From: Thalassococcus halodurans
GTDB lineage: Bacteria; Pseudomonadota; Alphaproteobacteria; Rhodobacterales; Rhodobacteraceae
NCBI RefSeq assembly: GCF_900108225.1
Contig: NZ_FNUZ01000001.1
Location: 806,001 to 870,000, forward strand
Reading direction: 5' to 3'
DNA: 64,000 nucleotides
Position numbers and translations under genes: made by a program. The notes beneath the pieces are model-generated. The model did no database searches. It was not told the origin of the DNA and saw only the letters and a list, made by a program, of their open reading frames with translations. Numbering within the stretch: the stretch's first letter is position 1; every line of letters starts with the position of its first letter. Of the stretch, positions 25,667 through 33,065 are shown piece by piece.

Positions 25667-26509
25667 ATGAAAAACAAAGCGACATTCACCACAAGCGCCA
25701 TCGCGCTCATCGCCGCCATGTCGGCCACAGCCGCAAGCGCTCAAACACTGATCGGCCGCGACACAGTTGCGGAAGACCGCAACGAAGACCTCATCGAAGC
25801 CATCGAAGATGATGCCGAGCGCACACTGGACCGTTTCGGCAACGAAGGCCGCCCGCAAGGCTTCAACGGCTCGTTCGCCCTGCGCGGCATTGCCGAAAGC
25901 GGCAACAACGAAAGCGTCAACCTCGGCATCGGTTCGGACATCAACTATGTCTGGGGCCAGAACGGCATCGAGCTGCAGCTGAACTACGCCTACACCGATG
26001 ACGATGACTCTGATCCGGAAGAAAGCCTGTACTATGGTCTGGAATACACACGCGATTTCAACCCCGTCACATTCGGCTTTGCCAAAGTTCAGGGCTCGGT
26101 TGACAGCGCAACAGACGCACAGTTCGAAACAGACACATTCGTCAGCTTCGGCGCCGGTTACCGCATCTTCAACGAAGCCGACCGTCAGTGGTCTGTTCAG
26201 GCCGGCCCGGGCTACCGCTTTGCCGAACTGAACGACGTGACAAAAGGCGACGTCAGCGAAGGCGCGTTTGGCCTATCCTCTGACTTCGCCCAGAAACTGA
26301 CCGAAACTGTCGCGCTCACTGCGGACACAGACGTGATCTGGTCTGAATCGGACACCGTGGTCTTCAACGATCTGGCGATCAGCGTCGCTATGACAGACGC
26401 TCTGTCGCTGCGCACAAGCTTGCTGACCGAATACCACACCGAGCCCGGCACAGCGAAACACACCGACAACACCTTCGGCGTCTCGCTGGTCTACTCGTTC
26501 AACCAATAA
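25667..26509 (+). CDS. DUF481-type outer-membrane beta-barrel protein
   Basis: A 280-residue protein with a signal peptide ending ATAASAQ (residues 20-26). The rest shows alternating polar/aromatic strands ending in a Phe-rich C-terminal strand (GVSLVYSFNQ), as in DUF481/YdiY-like barrels, which are induced salt or acid-responsive outer-membrane proteins in some bacteria. It is preceded by GGGAAAGGAAAACC. A GCCGGAGGCAG/CTGCCCCCGGC hairpin follows at 26527-26553 but lacks a T-run. Confidence 0.8.
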   Translation: MKNKATFTTSAIALIAAMSATAASAQTLIGRDTVAEDRNEDLIEAIEDDAERTLDRFGNEGRPQGFNGSFALRGIAESGNNESVNLGIGSDINYVWGQNGIELQLNYAYTDDDDSDPEESLYYGLEYTRDFNPVTFGFAKVQGSVDSATDAQFETDTFVSFGAGYRIFNEADRQWSVQAGPGYRFAELNDVTKGDVSEGAFGLSSDFAQKLTETVALTADTDVIWSESDTVVFNDLAISVAMTDALSLRTSLLTEYHTEPGTAKHTDNTFGVSLVYSFNQ

Positions 26510-26526
26510 CCCCAACCCTTATGAAA

Positions 26527-26553
26527 GCCGGAGGCAGAAACACTGCCCCCGGC
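26527..26553. repeat. hairpin after the DUF481 gene
   Basis: GCCGGAGGCAG (26527-26537) pairs with CTGCCCCCGGC (26543-26553) with one mismatch. No T-run follows. The 217-base gap up to the MarR gene also holds a GC-rich CCGGGGC/GCCCCGG hairpin near 26600 and a diverged copy of the AAATAC-type repeat near 26575-26590. It is otherwise empty of recognisable features. Confidence 0.4.
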
Positions 26554-26726
26554 ACACTCCCGAGCAGCTGTTTCATCTGTCATGAAATACTCCGGGGTCC
26601 GGGGCGGAGCCCCGGTCAGGCACCCGTCACACCAGACGCGCACCACAAGGTCATTGCACCTGCTACGAAATTGCGGGATTTTGAGCCTATCGCCGACATT
26701 CCCCCGCGCGGCTGAAAGGACCCAGA

Positions 26727-27173
26727 ATGACCGATACGCCGCCCCTGCCGGACTTCGACCTTTACGGTTTCACACCCTACAGGCTGGCCGTCGCGGCGAA
26801 ACACACCAGCGAACAACTTGCCCGCCAGTACCGCGACCGCTTCGGCATCTCGATCCCCGAATGGCGCGTTCTCGTGCACCTTGCCCACTCAGGCAACACA
26901 TCCGTGCGCGACATCGAAGCCCGCGTCGCGATGGAAAAATACGAAGTCAGCCGCGCCGCCAAACGCCTGCGGGAAGCGGGCCTGATCGAACGCAAGGAAA
27001 ACCCCGAAGACCGCCGCCTGATCATCCTGTCCCTCACAGTTGAAGGCCAAAAAATGATGGCTGAATTGCTCCCCATGGCCAAAGCCCATCAGGCCGAATT
27101 GGAAAAACGTCTGGGGGATGCGTTCAAGCAGTTGGAAGCAGGGCTAGAGGCGCTTTTGAATGAAACGAAATGA
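26727..27173 (+). CDS. MarR-family regulator
   Basis: A 148-residue winged-helix regulator. The recognition region is VRDIEARVAMEKYEVSRAAKRLREAGLIERKENPEDRRLI at about 66-105, with the DxR motif EDRR in the wing. MarR proteins often repress a neighbouring gene and sense phenolics or oxidants. No transporter or enzyme gene sits next to it on this strand, so its target is open. The start follows GAAAGGACCC. Confidence 0.9.
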   Translation: MTDTPPLPDFDLYGFTPYRLAVAAKHTSEQLARQYRDRFGISIPEWRVLVHLAHSGNTSVRDIEARVAMEKYEVSRAAKRLREAGLIERKENPEDRRLIILSLTVEGQKMMAELLPMAKAHQAELEKRLGDAFKQLEAGLEALLNETK

Positions 27174-27272
27174 GCGCTGCCTTATTTCGGTCAATCACCA
27201 TTTTATGCGCTAATTGACGGCACTGTGCGATGCAGCCAAAGTCAGCTTTTAATTTACACTGAAAGTTCTTCG

Positions 27273-28217
27273 ATGCGCCTGATCCTTTGCCACAAAAATT
27301 TTAGCTTTCCCAAAAGCGTTCAGATCCCCGAGGAGACTTTCACTTTTCTATGCTGGGAAGACTTTTCCGTTGGGCCACTCGGCGATTGGATAGATCTGAC
27401 CGAGTTCAGAAGATCAAGGGAAGCATTCTGGAGCAAATCAACTGGCTCTGTTCTGCCTGACGGCAGTGCAATGCCCTACTTCGTTTGGACACAAATCCTT
27501 CCAAAATTCGATTTGGTCGAGATGCATAAGAACGGGATTGATATCGACGATGCAGCTCTGCCTCTTGAGTTTGACGATGCAGCGCCCGTCGCGACGGAAA
27601 TTGAAGTTTGGCGGGATCAATCCGTAAATGGCGTAATATTTCAATGGTACTTGAGCGCTCTCCTCCCAACGATGGGAATTGATCTGAGCAATGTTTCAAT
27701 TTGTCTGTTCCCACAGGCTAATTCTGAAAAGTTTACGGAAAAGTTCTGGTCGGAAATGCTTTGCGACATGCCAAATCGCGCCTATCCTGCGAGGGCAATA
27801 AGTTTGTCGGATTGGCAGAAAATGTTGCAGTGCTGGGAGGCTATTGCAAATTTACCTGATCCAATTGACGCATCCTTGCATAAGACCTCGGATAAACATG
27901 CGCTTCAGGTATTTGAGGTCATGAGAGGTCGTCAACCTGACGCTTTGACCGGATTGAATAACATACAAACCCGCATTTTGCGGGCCACATCGGTTGATTG
28001 GAAGAAAATGGCACGGTCGATAGGCGATGCCATGGTCGCGGGCGGCAATGTCGACGATCACGTGCCGGTCAACACATTAGAGGCGACGTTAAACGAAATG
28101 GCAAAGATGCCCCACCCGCTGATCGAGAAAAGAGGTGTGGGTCCAATGCACAAATGTGATGTGCGTCTAACCGCTCAAGGGCAACGAAAACTAAGGCAGA
28201 TAGGCGAAAATATCTGA
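27273..28217 (+). CDS. unrecognised protein, AT-rich gene
   Basis: A 314-residue protein of no family that I can name with confidence. Its N-terminus (MRLILCHKNFSF...TFTFLCWEDFSVGPLGDW) faintly resembles the DUF1835 opening, a short strand followed by a W-x-D-x-x-S-x-GP motif; the rest does not help. It is soluble, without signal peptide or membrane segments. Base composition is clearly lower in GC than the neighbours, and tRNA-Ala lies 90 bases downstream, suggesting a laterally acquired gene at a tRNA-linked site. I chose ATG 27273. Confidence 0.6.
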   Translation: MRLILCHKNFSFPKSVQIPEETFTFLCWEDFSVGPLGDWIDLTEFRRSREAFWSKSTGSVLPDGSAMPYFVWTQILPKFDLVEMHKNGIDIDDAALPLEFDDAAPVATEIEVWRDQSVNGVIFQWYLSALLPTMGIDLSNVSICLFPQANSEKFTEKFWSEMLCDMPNRAYPARAISLSDWQKMLQCWEAIANLPDPIDASLHKTSDKHALQVFEVMRGRQPDALTGLNNIQTRILRATSVDWKKMARSIGDAMVAGGNVDDHVPVNTLEATLNEMAKMPHPLIEKRGVGPMHKCDVRLTAQGQRKLRQIGENI

Positions 28218-28304
28218 ACGGCAGTTAAGGCCCGAGACTGCTGATATAAAGCGGCCATCACTCCAAAAGAGGAGAACGCTGGTTTCTACAAAAAAAGGGA
28301 AGAT

Positions 28305-28380
<76 letters not shown>

Positions 28381-28418
28381 ATCATGTCAGTGCGTCGCAC
28401 TGTGCGGCGTCACTTACG

Positions 28419-28459
28419 AAAAGCCACGGGCAGGATCAAGCGTAAATCGCCTGCCCGTG
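28419..28459 (-). terminator. intrinsic terminator after the FYDLN protein gene
   Basis: On the minus strand CACGGGCAGG (28459-28450) and CCTGCCCGTG (28434-28425) are perfect 10-base arms with a 15-base loop, followed by GCTTTT. It lies 11 bases after the gene stop and separates it from the tRNA. Confidence 0.8.
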
Positions 28460-28469
28460 ACGAAAATCT

Positions 28470-28787
28470 TTAGTCTTCGTTGTCGTCCGCGACGTCAGCG
28501 ATTTCGTCCAGCGAGACGTTATCGTCGTCATCGTCGTCCAGTACATCCTCGTCATCGAGGTCCAGATCGACATCATCTTCCAGTACATCAACATCATCTT
28601 CGTTGTTGATGTCAGCTTTCATCTTCGCGCCATCGGCGGCGTCGGCTGCAATCATGCTGCGCTTGCCGGTGTCGATTTCCACGACTTCACCGGTATAGGG
28701 GCTGACGATTGGGTTGCGGTTCAGGTCGTAGAACCGTTTACCTGTCGTTGGGCAGACGCGCTTAACGCCCCATTCTTCCTTGGGCAT
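28470..28787 (-). CDS. FYDLN-type acidic protein (TIGR02300 family)
   Basis: A 105-residue protein. The first 50 residues contain EWGVKRVCPTTGKRFYDLNRNPIVSPYTGEVV, the defining FYDLN segment with one Cys. The C-terminal 50 residues are almost all Asp, Glu and hydrophobic residues. The family is restricted mainly to alphaproteobacteria and its role is unknown. It is divergent from the metallopeptidase gene. Confidence 0.92.
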   Translation of the reverse strand: MPKEEWGVKRVCPTTGKRFYDLNRNPIVSPYTGEVVEIDTGKRSMIAADAADGAKMKADINNEDDVDVLEDDVDLDLDDEDVLDDDDDDNVSLDEIADVADDNED

Positions 28788-28905
28788 GGGAAGTCCCTTT
28801 CAATCCTGTAAGTCTTGAGACAATCAGGGCCACCTGCCATAAGGTGACAGCCGTGTCAAAGGCTTTGACAGCATCACGGGCCCTGTGCCTGTTTCGGAGA
28901 CCGAT

Positions 28906-29598
28906 ATGGGCCTGATTGCGCTTGAGGGCAACCCACCAATTCCCGTTATTTTGCGGCGTTCGGCGCGGGCCAAGCGAATCTCGTTGCGGCTGTCTTCGCT
29001 GGACGGGCGCGTGACGCTGACACTGCCCCGTTCTGTCCCCGAAGCCGAGGGAATCGCCTTTTTGCGGGCGAAAGAGGACTGGCTGCGCGGGCATCTGGCG
29101 AAACAGGTGTCGCATGTTGCCATTTCCGCCGGCTCCGTGCTGCCTGTCGAAGGGCGCGACTTAACACTGCACCCTGCGCAGGGACGCAGGATAGCGGTGG
29201 AAGACGACAGGCTTTTGATTCCCGGTGAACCGGATCGCATGGCCACACGGGCGCGCACCTTTCTGAAGACACTGGCGCGCGAGCGGCTGGTCACCGCATC
29301 GGACCACTACGCGGGCCTTCTGGGCAAGCCCTATAGCCGCATCACGCTGCGCGATACGCGGTCGCGGTGGGGGTCGTGCAGCAGCACCGGCGGGCTGTCT
29401 TATTCGTGGCGACTGATCCTCGCTCCACCTGATGTCCTGCGGTATGTGGCCGCGCATGAGGTGGCGCATCTTGCTGAAATGAACCACTCGGATAGGTTCT
29501 GGCGCGTGGTAGAAGAGCTGTACGGTCCATGGAAGGAACAACGCAACTGGTTGCGCCAAAACGGGCCGCGTTTGCACGGCTACCGTTTTGACGATTGA
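28906..29598 (+). CDS. YgjP-like M48-type metallopeptidase
   Basis: A 230-residue protein with the zinc motif HEVAHLAEMNHSDRFW (HExxH plus a distal His) and the preceding SYSWRLILAPPDVLRYVAAHE, which mark the YgjP/DUF45 family. The RSARAKRISLRLSSLDGRVTLTLP opening is the usual N-terminus. The function is not established. I chose ATG 28906, with CGGAGA 5 bases upstream; a GTG at 28885 is the alternative. Confidence 0.88.
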   Translation: MGLIALEGNPPIPVILRRSARAKRISLRLSSLDGRVTLTLPRSVPEAEGIAFLRAKEDWLRGHLAKQVSHVAISAGSVLPVEGRDLTLHPAQGRRIAVEDDRLLIPGEPDRMATRARTFLKTLARERLVTASDHYAGLLGKPYSRITLRDTRSRWGSCSSTGGLSYSWRLILAPPDVLRYVAAHEVAHLAEMNHSDRFWRVVEELYGPWKEQRNWLRQNGPRLHGYRFDD

Positions 29599-29609
29599 CC
29601 TTGTTCTAA

Positions 29610-29623
29610 TTTGTGATCACAAA
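29610..29623. promoter_or_regulatory. GntR-type operator palindrome
   Basis: TTTGTGATCACAAA is a perfect 14-base palindrome that ends 7 bases before the GntR start codon. It fits the T-N-GT-N(x)-AC-N-A form of FadR/GntR sites. The site would block transcription or translation start of the regulator itself. Confidence 0.65.
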
Positions 29624-29630
29624 ATAGCCG

Positions 29631-30308
29631 ATGCTGCCACCTGTGTCCGATCCTATCCGCCAACCGGCCCGTCAATCCGACGCTGCAACGTCGGCGCATG
29701 ACCGCGTGTATCGCGGCCTGCGGTCGCGCATCATGTTCGGACAGATGGCACCGGGTGAATCTTTAACCCTGCGCGGCATTGGTCGTGATTTCCATTGTTC
29801 CATGACGCCTGCACGCGAAGCGGTCCATCGGCTGGTGGCCGAGGGCGCATTGCAGATGTCGTCATCGGGCCGCGTCGCCACGCCCGAACTATCAGGTGAA
29901 CGGATCGAAGAGCTGGCATCGTTGCGCGCGCTTCTGGAAGTGGAACTGGCCAGCCGCGCCCTGCCCCGCGCCCACATGGCGCTGATTGAGCGTCTGCAAA
30001 GCATCAACAACGCGATCACCGAGGTCGTGTCGAACCGCGATGCGATGGGCTATATCCGCGCCAATCTGGAATTCCACCGCACGCTTTACCTGCGTGCGCA
30101 GGCCCCAGCGATGTTGGCAATGACGGAAACGGTCTGGCTTCAGCTGGGGCCCACAATGCGCGCGCTTTATTCGCGTCTGCGTCGGTCCGAGGCCCCCTAT
30201 CAGCACCGCCTGATCATCGCAGCCCTGAAAGCAGGCGATGAACCGGGCCTGCGGTTGGCGGTACGTTCGGATGTGACCAACGGGCTTAAGATGCTCGCTG
30301 ATCCCTAG
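29631..30308 (+). CDS. GntR-family regulator (FCD type)
   Basis: A 225-residue GntR regulator. The winged helix-turn-helix (VYRGLRSRIMFGQMAPGESLTLRGIGRDFHCSMTPAREAVHRLVAEGAL) spans about 26-75, followed by an all-helical FCD domain with LEFHRTLYLRAQAPAM. It probably controls a nearby catabolic or transport function. No Shine-Dalgarno sequence is clear, and the operator overlaps this region. It is preceded by the perfect palindrome at 29610. Confidence 0.9.
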   Translation: MLPPVSDPIRQPARQSDAATSAHDRVYRGLRSRIMFGQMAPGESLTLRGIGRDFHCSMTPAREAVHRLVAEGALQMSSSGRVATPELSGERIEELASLRALLEVELASRALPRAHMALIERLQSINNAITEVVSNRDAMGYIRANLEFHRTLYLRAQAPAMLAMTETVWLQLGPTMRALYSRLRRSEAPYQHRLIIAALKAGDEPGLRLAVRSDVTNGLKMLADP

Positions 30309-30480
30309 GCTGGCACCTGATCTGGCCGGGTCCACACCAAACAATCATCATCGACATATACAGAAATCTGGAACCTTTCCGGATTTTCTGCGTTAACGTC
30401 TGATCACACATCCGGTCGCCTTGCCTGCGAAACCGGAACAAACACAAGGGGCGACGGCCCCGACAACCAGAGGCACACTA

Positions 30481-32892
30481 ATGATCCGCAGCCGCATGCG
30501 CGCATTGCACCCCGTTCGCTTTTTCCTGATTTCCGCTTTTGTCACGATCTTCTCGGTGCTCGCTGGGACGGCACAGGCACAAGGCCTGTCTCTTGGCATG
30601 GATACGTCATCATCCTCGAATGAAAGCAGTTCCGAGGGCGGTTCGGAAAACGGAGCCCTTCAAAGCCTGCTGGACGTGTTGCAAGACGATGCAGCACGCG
30701 CTGAGCTGATCGAGAAACTGGAAACGGTGGTTAATGATGGTGCGCAGGCCGCAGATGACGCTGCAGACACTGTCGCAGACGCCGTAGAAAATCAGGAATC
30801 CATCGGCACCCGAATCGCGCAGTTCACGCAGGCCACGGCCGAGACAATCGCCGCCCGCGTGACCTCACTTTATGACACGCTGACGGGGTCTTCCGGCGTT
30901 CTGCGCGGCCTGACGCGCGTTGATACCGATGTGCTTTGGCAAGCGGTCCAATCGCTGTTTCTGGTCATCATCATCACAGTCGCCGTCTTTATGGTGCTGC
31001 GTCGCCTGATGATGCCCTTCTTCCGGTCCATGGGCGAACGCGCCGAACACCGGAACATTCTGCACCGTGCTTTCCTGTTCCTTGGGTCGACCTTTATCGA
31101 TGCGATGATTGTCGTTGTGGCGTGGGGCATCGGCTATGCCATTACGCTGTTGGCACTGGGTGAAACCGCCCAGATCGGTTTCCGCCAGACATTGTACCTG
31201 AACGCCTTCCTGATTGTTGAGCTGATCAAGGTGGCGATCCGTTCGGTGATCTCACCCTCTGCTGGCGGCTTGCGCCCTGTGAACCTGTCGAATGTCGCAG
31301 CCAAGCGGATCAACCTGCACAGCAATATCGTGGTCTCAATCCTGGGCTATGGCCAGTTGCTGGTGATCCCGATCATCAACCGCAATGTGGGCTACACAGC
31401 CGGTCTTGCGGTGTCAGCGCTGCTGTCGTTGATCGTGCTGTTCTATGTCGTTTTCCTTGTCATCTATCACCGCGACACAGTGGCCAACTGGATCGCGCGC
31501 CGGATGCTGACGGAAACCTACGAAGAAGAAACCGACGACGCGCCGAAGCAGTCCGAAAAGTACCGCCTGCGCGGCGTGTTCGGCACGCTTGTCCGCAGCT
31601 GGCACTGGTTCGCCCTGATCTATCTGGCCGTGATGTTTACCGTCATCGTGTCCAGCCCGTCTGACGTGGTGGTCAGCTATCTTGCCGCCAGCGGTAAGGT
31701 CCTTCTGGCCGTGCTGGTCGGTTCGATGATTGTCAGCGTAATCGGTCAGGCAATGCTGCGTGGTATCAGCCTGCCGGATGACATCAAAAGCATGCTGCCG
31801 ACACTAGAGCCGCGCCTGAATTCGATCGTACCGAAAATTCTGCTGGGCCTGCGCATCATCGTCACGATTGCTGTTTTGGCCTACGCGCTGAACATCATGG
31901 GCCTGACGTTCATCGGATCATGGCTGTCGTCGGCATCCGGTCTGCAGTTCTCGGGCGCACTGGTGTCGGTGGGTATGATCCTTCTGGTCGCAGCGGCCAT
32001 CTGGCTCGCGTTCAACTCTTGGCTGGAATACAAACTGAACCCCGATTACGGCCGCGCGCCGACGGTGCGTGAGAAAACACTACTGTCCCTGCTGAAAAAC
32101 GCGTTCTCGATCGCGCTGTTCGTTCTGACCGCGATGTTCTGCTTGTCCGAAATCGGCCTGAACATCGGGCCGCTGATCGCCTCTGCCGGTGTTCTCGGTC
32201 TGGCGATTGGTTTCGGTGCGCAAAAGCTGGTTCAGGACATCATCACAGGTGTCTTCATCCAGTTCGAAAACGCCATGAACGTTGGTGACGTTGTAACAGT
32301 AGGTGGCACCACCGGTACGGTTGAGAAGCTGACTGTCCGCTCTGTCAGCCTGCGTGACGTACAGGGTGTGTTCCATATCATCCCGTTCTCGTCGGTGGAC
32401 ATGGTGTCGAACTATATGCGCGAGTTCTCATACTTTGTCTGCGACATGGGCGTGGCCTACCGCGAGAACGTCAGCGACGTGAAGAAGGCGATGTTCGATG
32501 CCTTTGAAGAGCTGAAGTCGGATCAGGAAATCGCCAACGTCCTGCTGGGCGATCTGGAATGGTTTGGCCTGAACAGCTTTGGCGACAGCGCCATCGTTTT
32601 GCGCGCACGGATCAAAACGATCCCTGGCTCGCAGTGGTCCACAGGCCGTGCCTACAACGAAATCCTGAAGCGTATCTTCGACGAACAGGGCATCGAGATT
32701 CCGTACCCGTACCAGACAATAGTGTTTGGCGAGACGAAAGAAGGCGAAACCCAGCCAATCCGCCTGTCGCCCCCGTCCGAGGACAAGGACGAAGGCGCCA
32801 AAGTGGAGCGCAAGGAGCAGCTCGATGCACCCTTGGCGGAAGATGCCGGAGATACAAACGGAGACAATCCAGACGGCGGCGTCGACCGCTAA
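30481..32892 (+). CDS. YbiO-like mechanosensitive channel (MscS family)
   Basis: An 803-residue large MscS-type channel. It has a signal peptide (ends TAQAQG), a serine-rich and acidic periplasmic N-terminal stretch, about ten hydrophobic segments from residue 160 on, and the MscS core LGLAIGFGAQKLVQDIITGVFIQFENAMNVGDVV at roughly residues 575-608, followed by the beta domain and an acidic tail. It opens under hypo-osmotic stress. ATG 30481 (MIRSRMRA) is chosen over an upstream in-frame start. A strong terminator follows. Confidence 0.9.
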   Translation: MIRSRMRALHPVRFFLISAFVTIFSVLAGTAQAQGLSLGMDTSSSSNESSSEGGSENGALQSLLDVLQDDAARAELIEKLETVVNDGAQAADDAADTVADAVENQESIGTRIAQFTQATAETIAARVTSLYDTLTGSSGVLRGLTRVDTDVLWQAVQSLFLVIIITVAVFMVLRRLMMPFFRSMGERAEHRNILHRAFLFLGSTFIDAMIVVVAWGIGYAITLLALGETAQIGFRQTLYLNAFLIVELIKVAIRSVISPSAGGLRPVNLSNVAAKRINLHSNIVVSILGYGQLLVIPIINRNVGYTAGLAVSALLSLIVLFYVVFLVIYHRDTVANWIARRMLTETYEEETDDAPKQSEKYRLRGVFGTLVRSWHWFALIYLAVMFTVIVSSPSDVVVSYLAASGKVLLAVLVGSMIVSVIGQAMLRGISLPDDIKSMLPTLEPRLNSIVPKILLGLRIIVTIAVLAYALNIMGLTFIGSWLSSASGLQFSGALVSVGMILLVAAAIWLAFNSWLEYKLNPDYGRAPTVREKTLLSLLKNAFSIALFVLTAMFCLSEIGLNIGPLIASAGVLGLAIGFGAQKLVQDIITGVFIQFENAMNVGDVVTVGGTTGTVEKLTVRSVSLRDVQGVFHIIPFSSVDMVSNYMREFSYFVCDMGVAYRENVSDVKKAMFDAFEELKSDQEIANVLLGDLEWFGLNSFGDSAIVLRARIKTIPGSQWSTGRAYNEILKRIFDEQGIEIPYPYQTIVFGETKEGETQPIRLSPPSEDKDEGAKVERKEQLDAPLAEDAGDTNGDNPDGGVDR

Positions 32893-32912
32893 CGGATCCC
32901 TTTAAAAAAGCG

Positions 32913-32946
32913 GAACGCGAGGCTTTCACCTCGCGTTCTTTTTTGT
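32913..32946 (+). terminator. intrinsic terminator after the MscS channel gene
   Basis: GAACGCGAGG (32913-32922) and CCTCGCGTTC (32929-32938) make a perfect 10-base stem with loop CTTTCA, followed by TTTTTTTT. It lies 20 bases after the stop. Confidence 0.93.
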
Positions 32947-32995
32947 CTCGTCCTTCGCCTCCGGCTACGTCCTCGGGCTGGCGCTGACCCCCATG

Positions 32996-33016
32996 GTATT
33001 TTCTGCCCGGAAATAC
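32996..33016. repeat. dispersed AAATAC/GTATTT palindromic element, copy 1
   Basis: GTATTT-TCTGCCCGG-AAATAC, with perfect 6-base arms, lies between the convergent MscS and dimethylglycine dehydrogenase genes, followed by CTCGGGGG. The near-identical copy 2 is at 48016-48036, again in a spacer. It may be a small interspersed repeat used in transcript ends. Confidence 0.55.
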
Positions 33017-33065
33017 CTCGGGGGAATTGGCCGCAGGCCAAGGGGGCAGAGCCCCCTAGCCCTTA

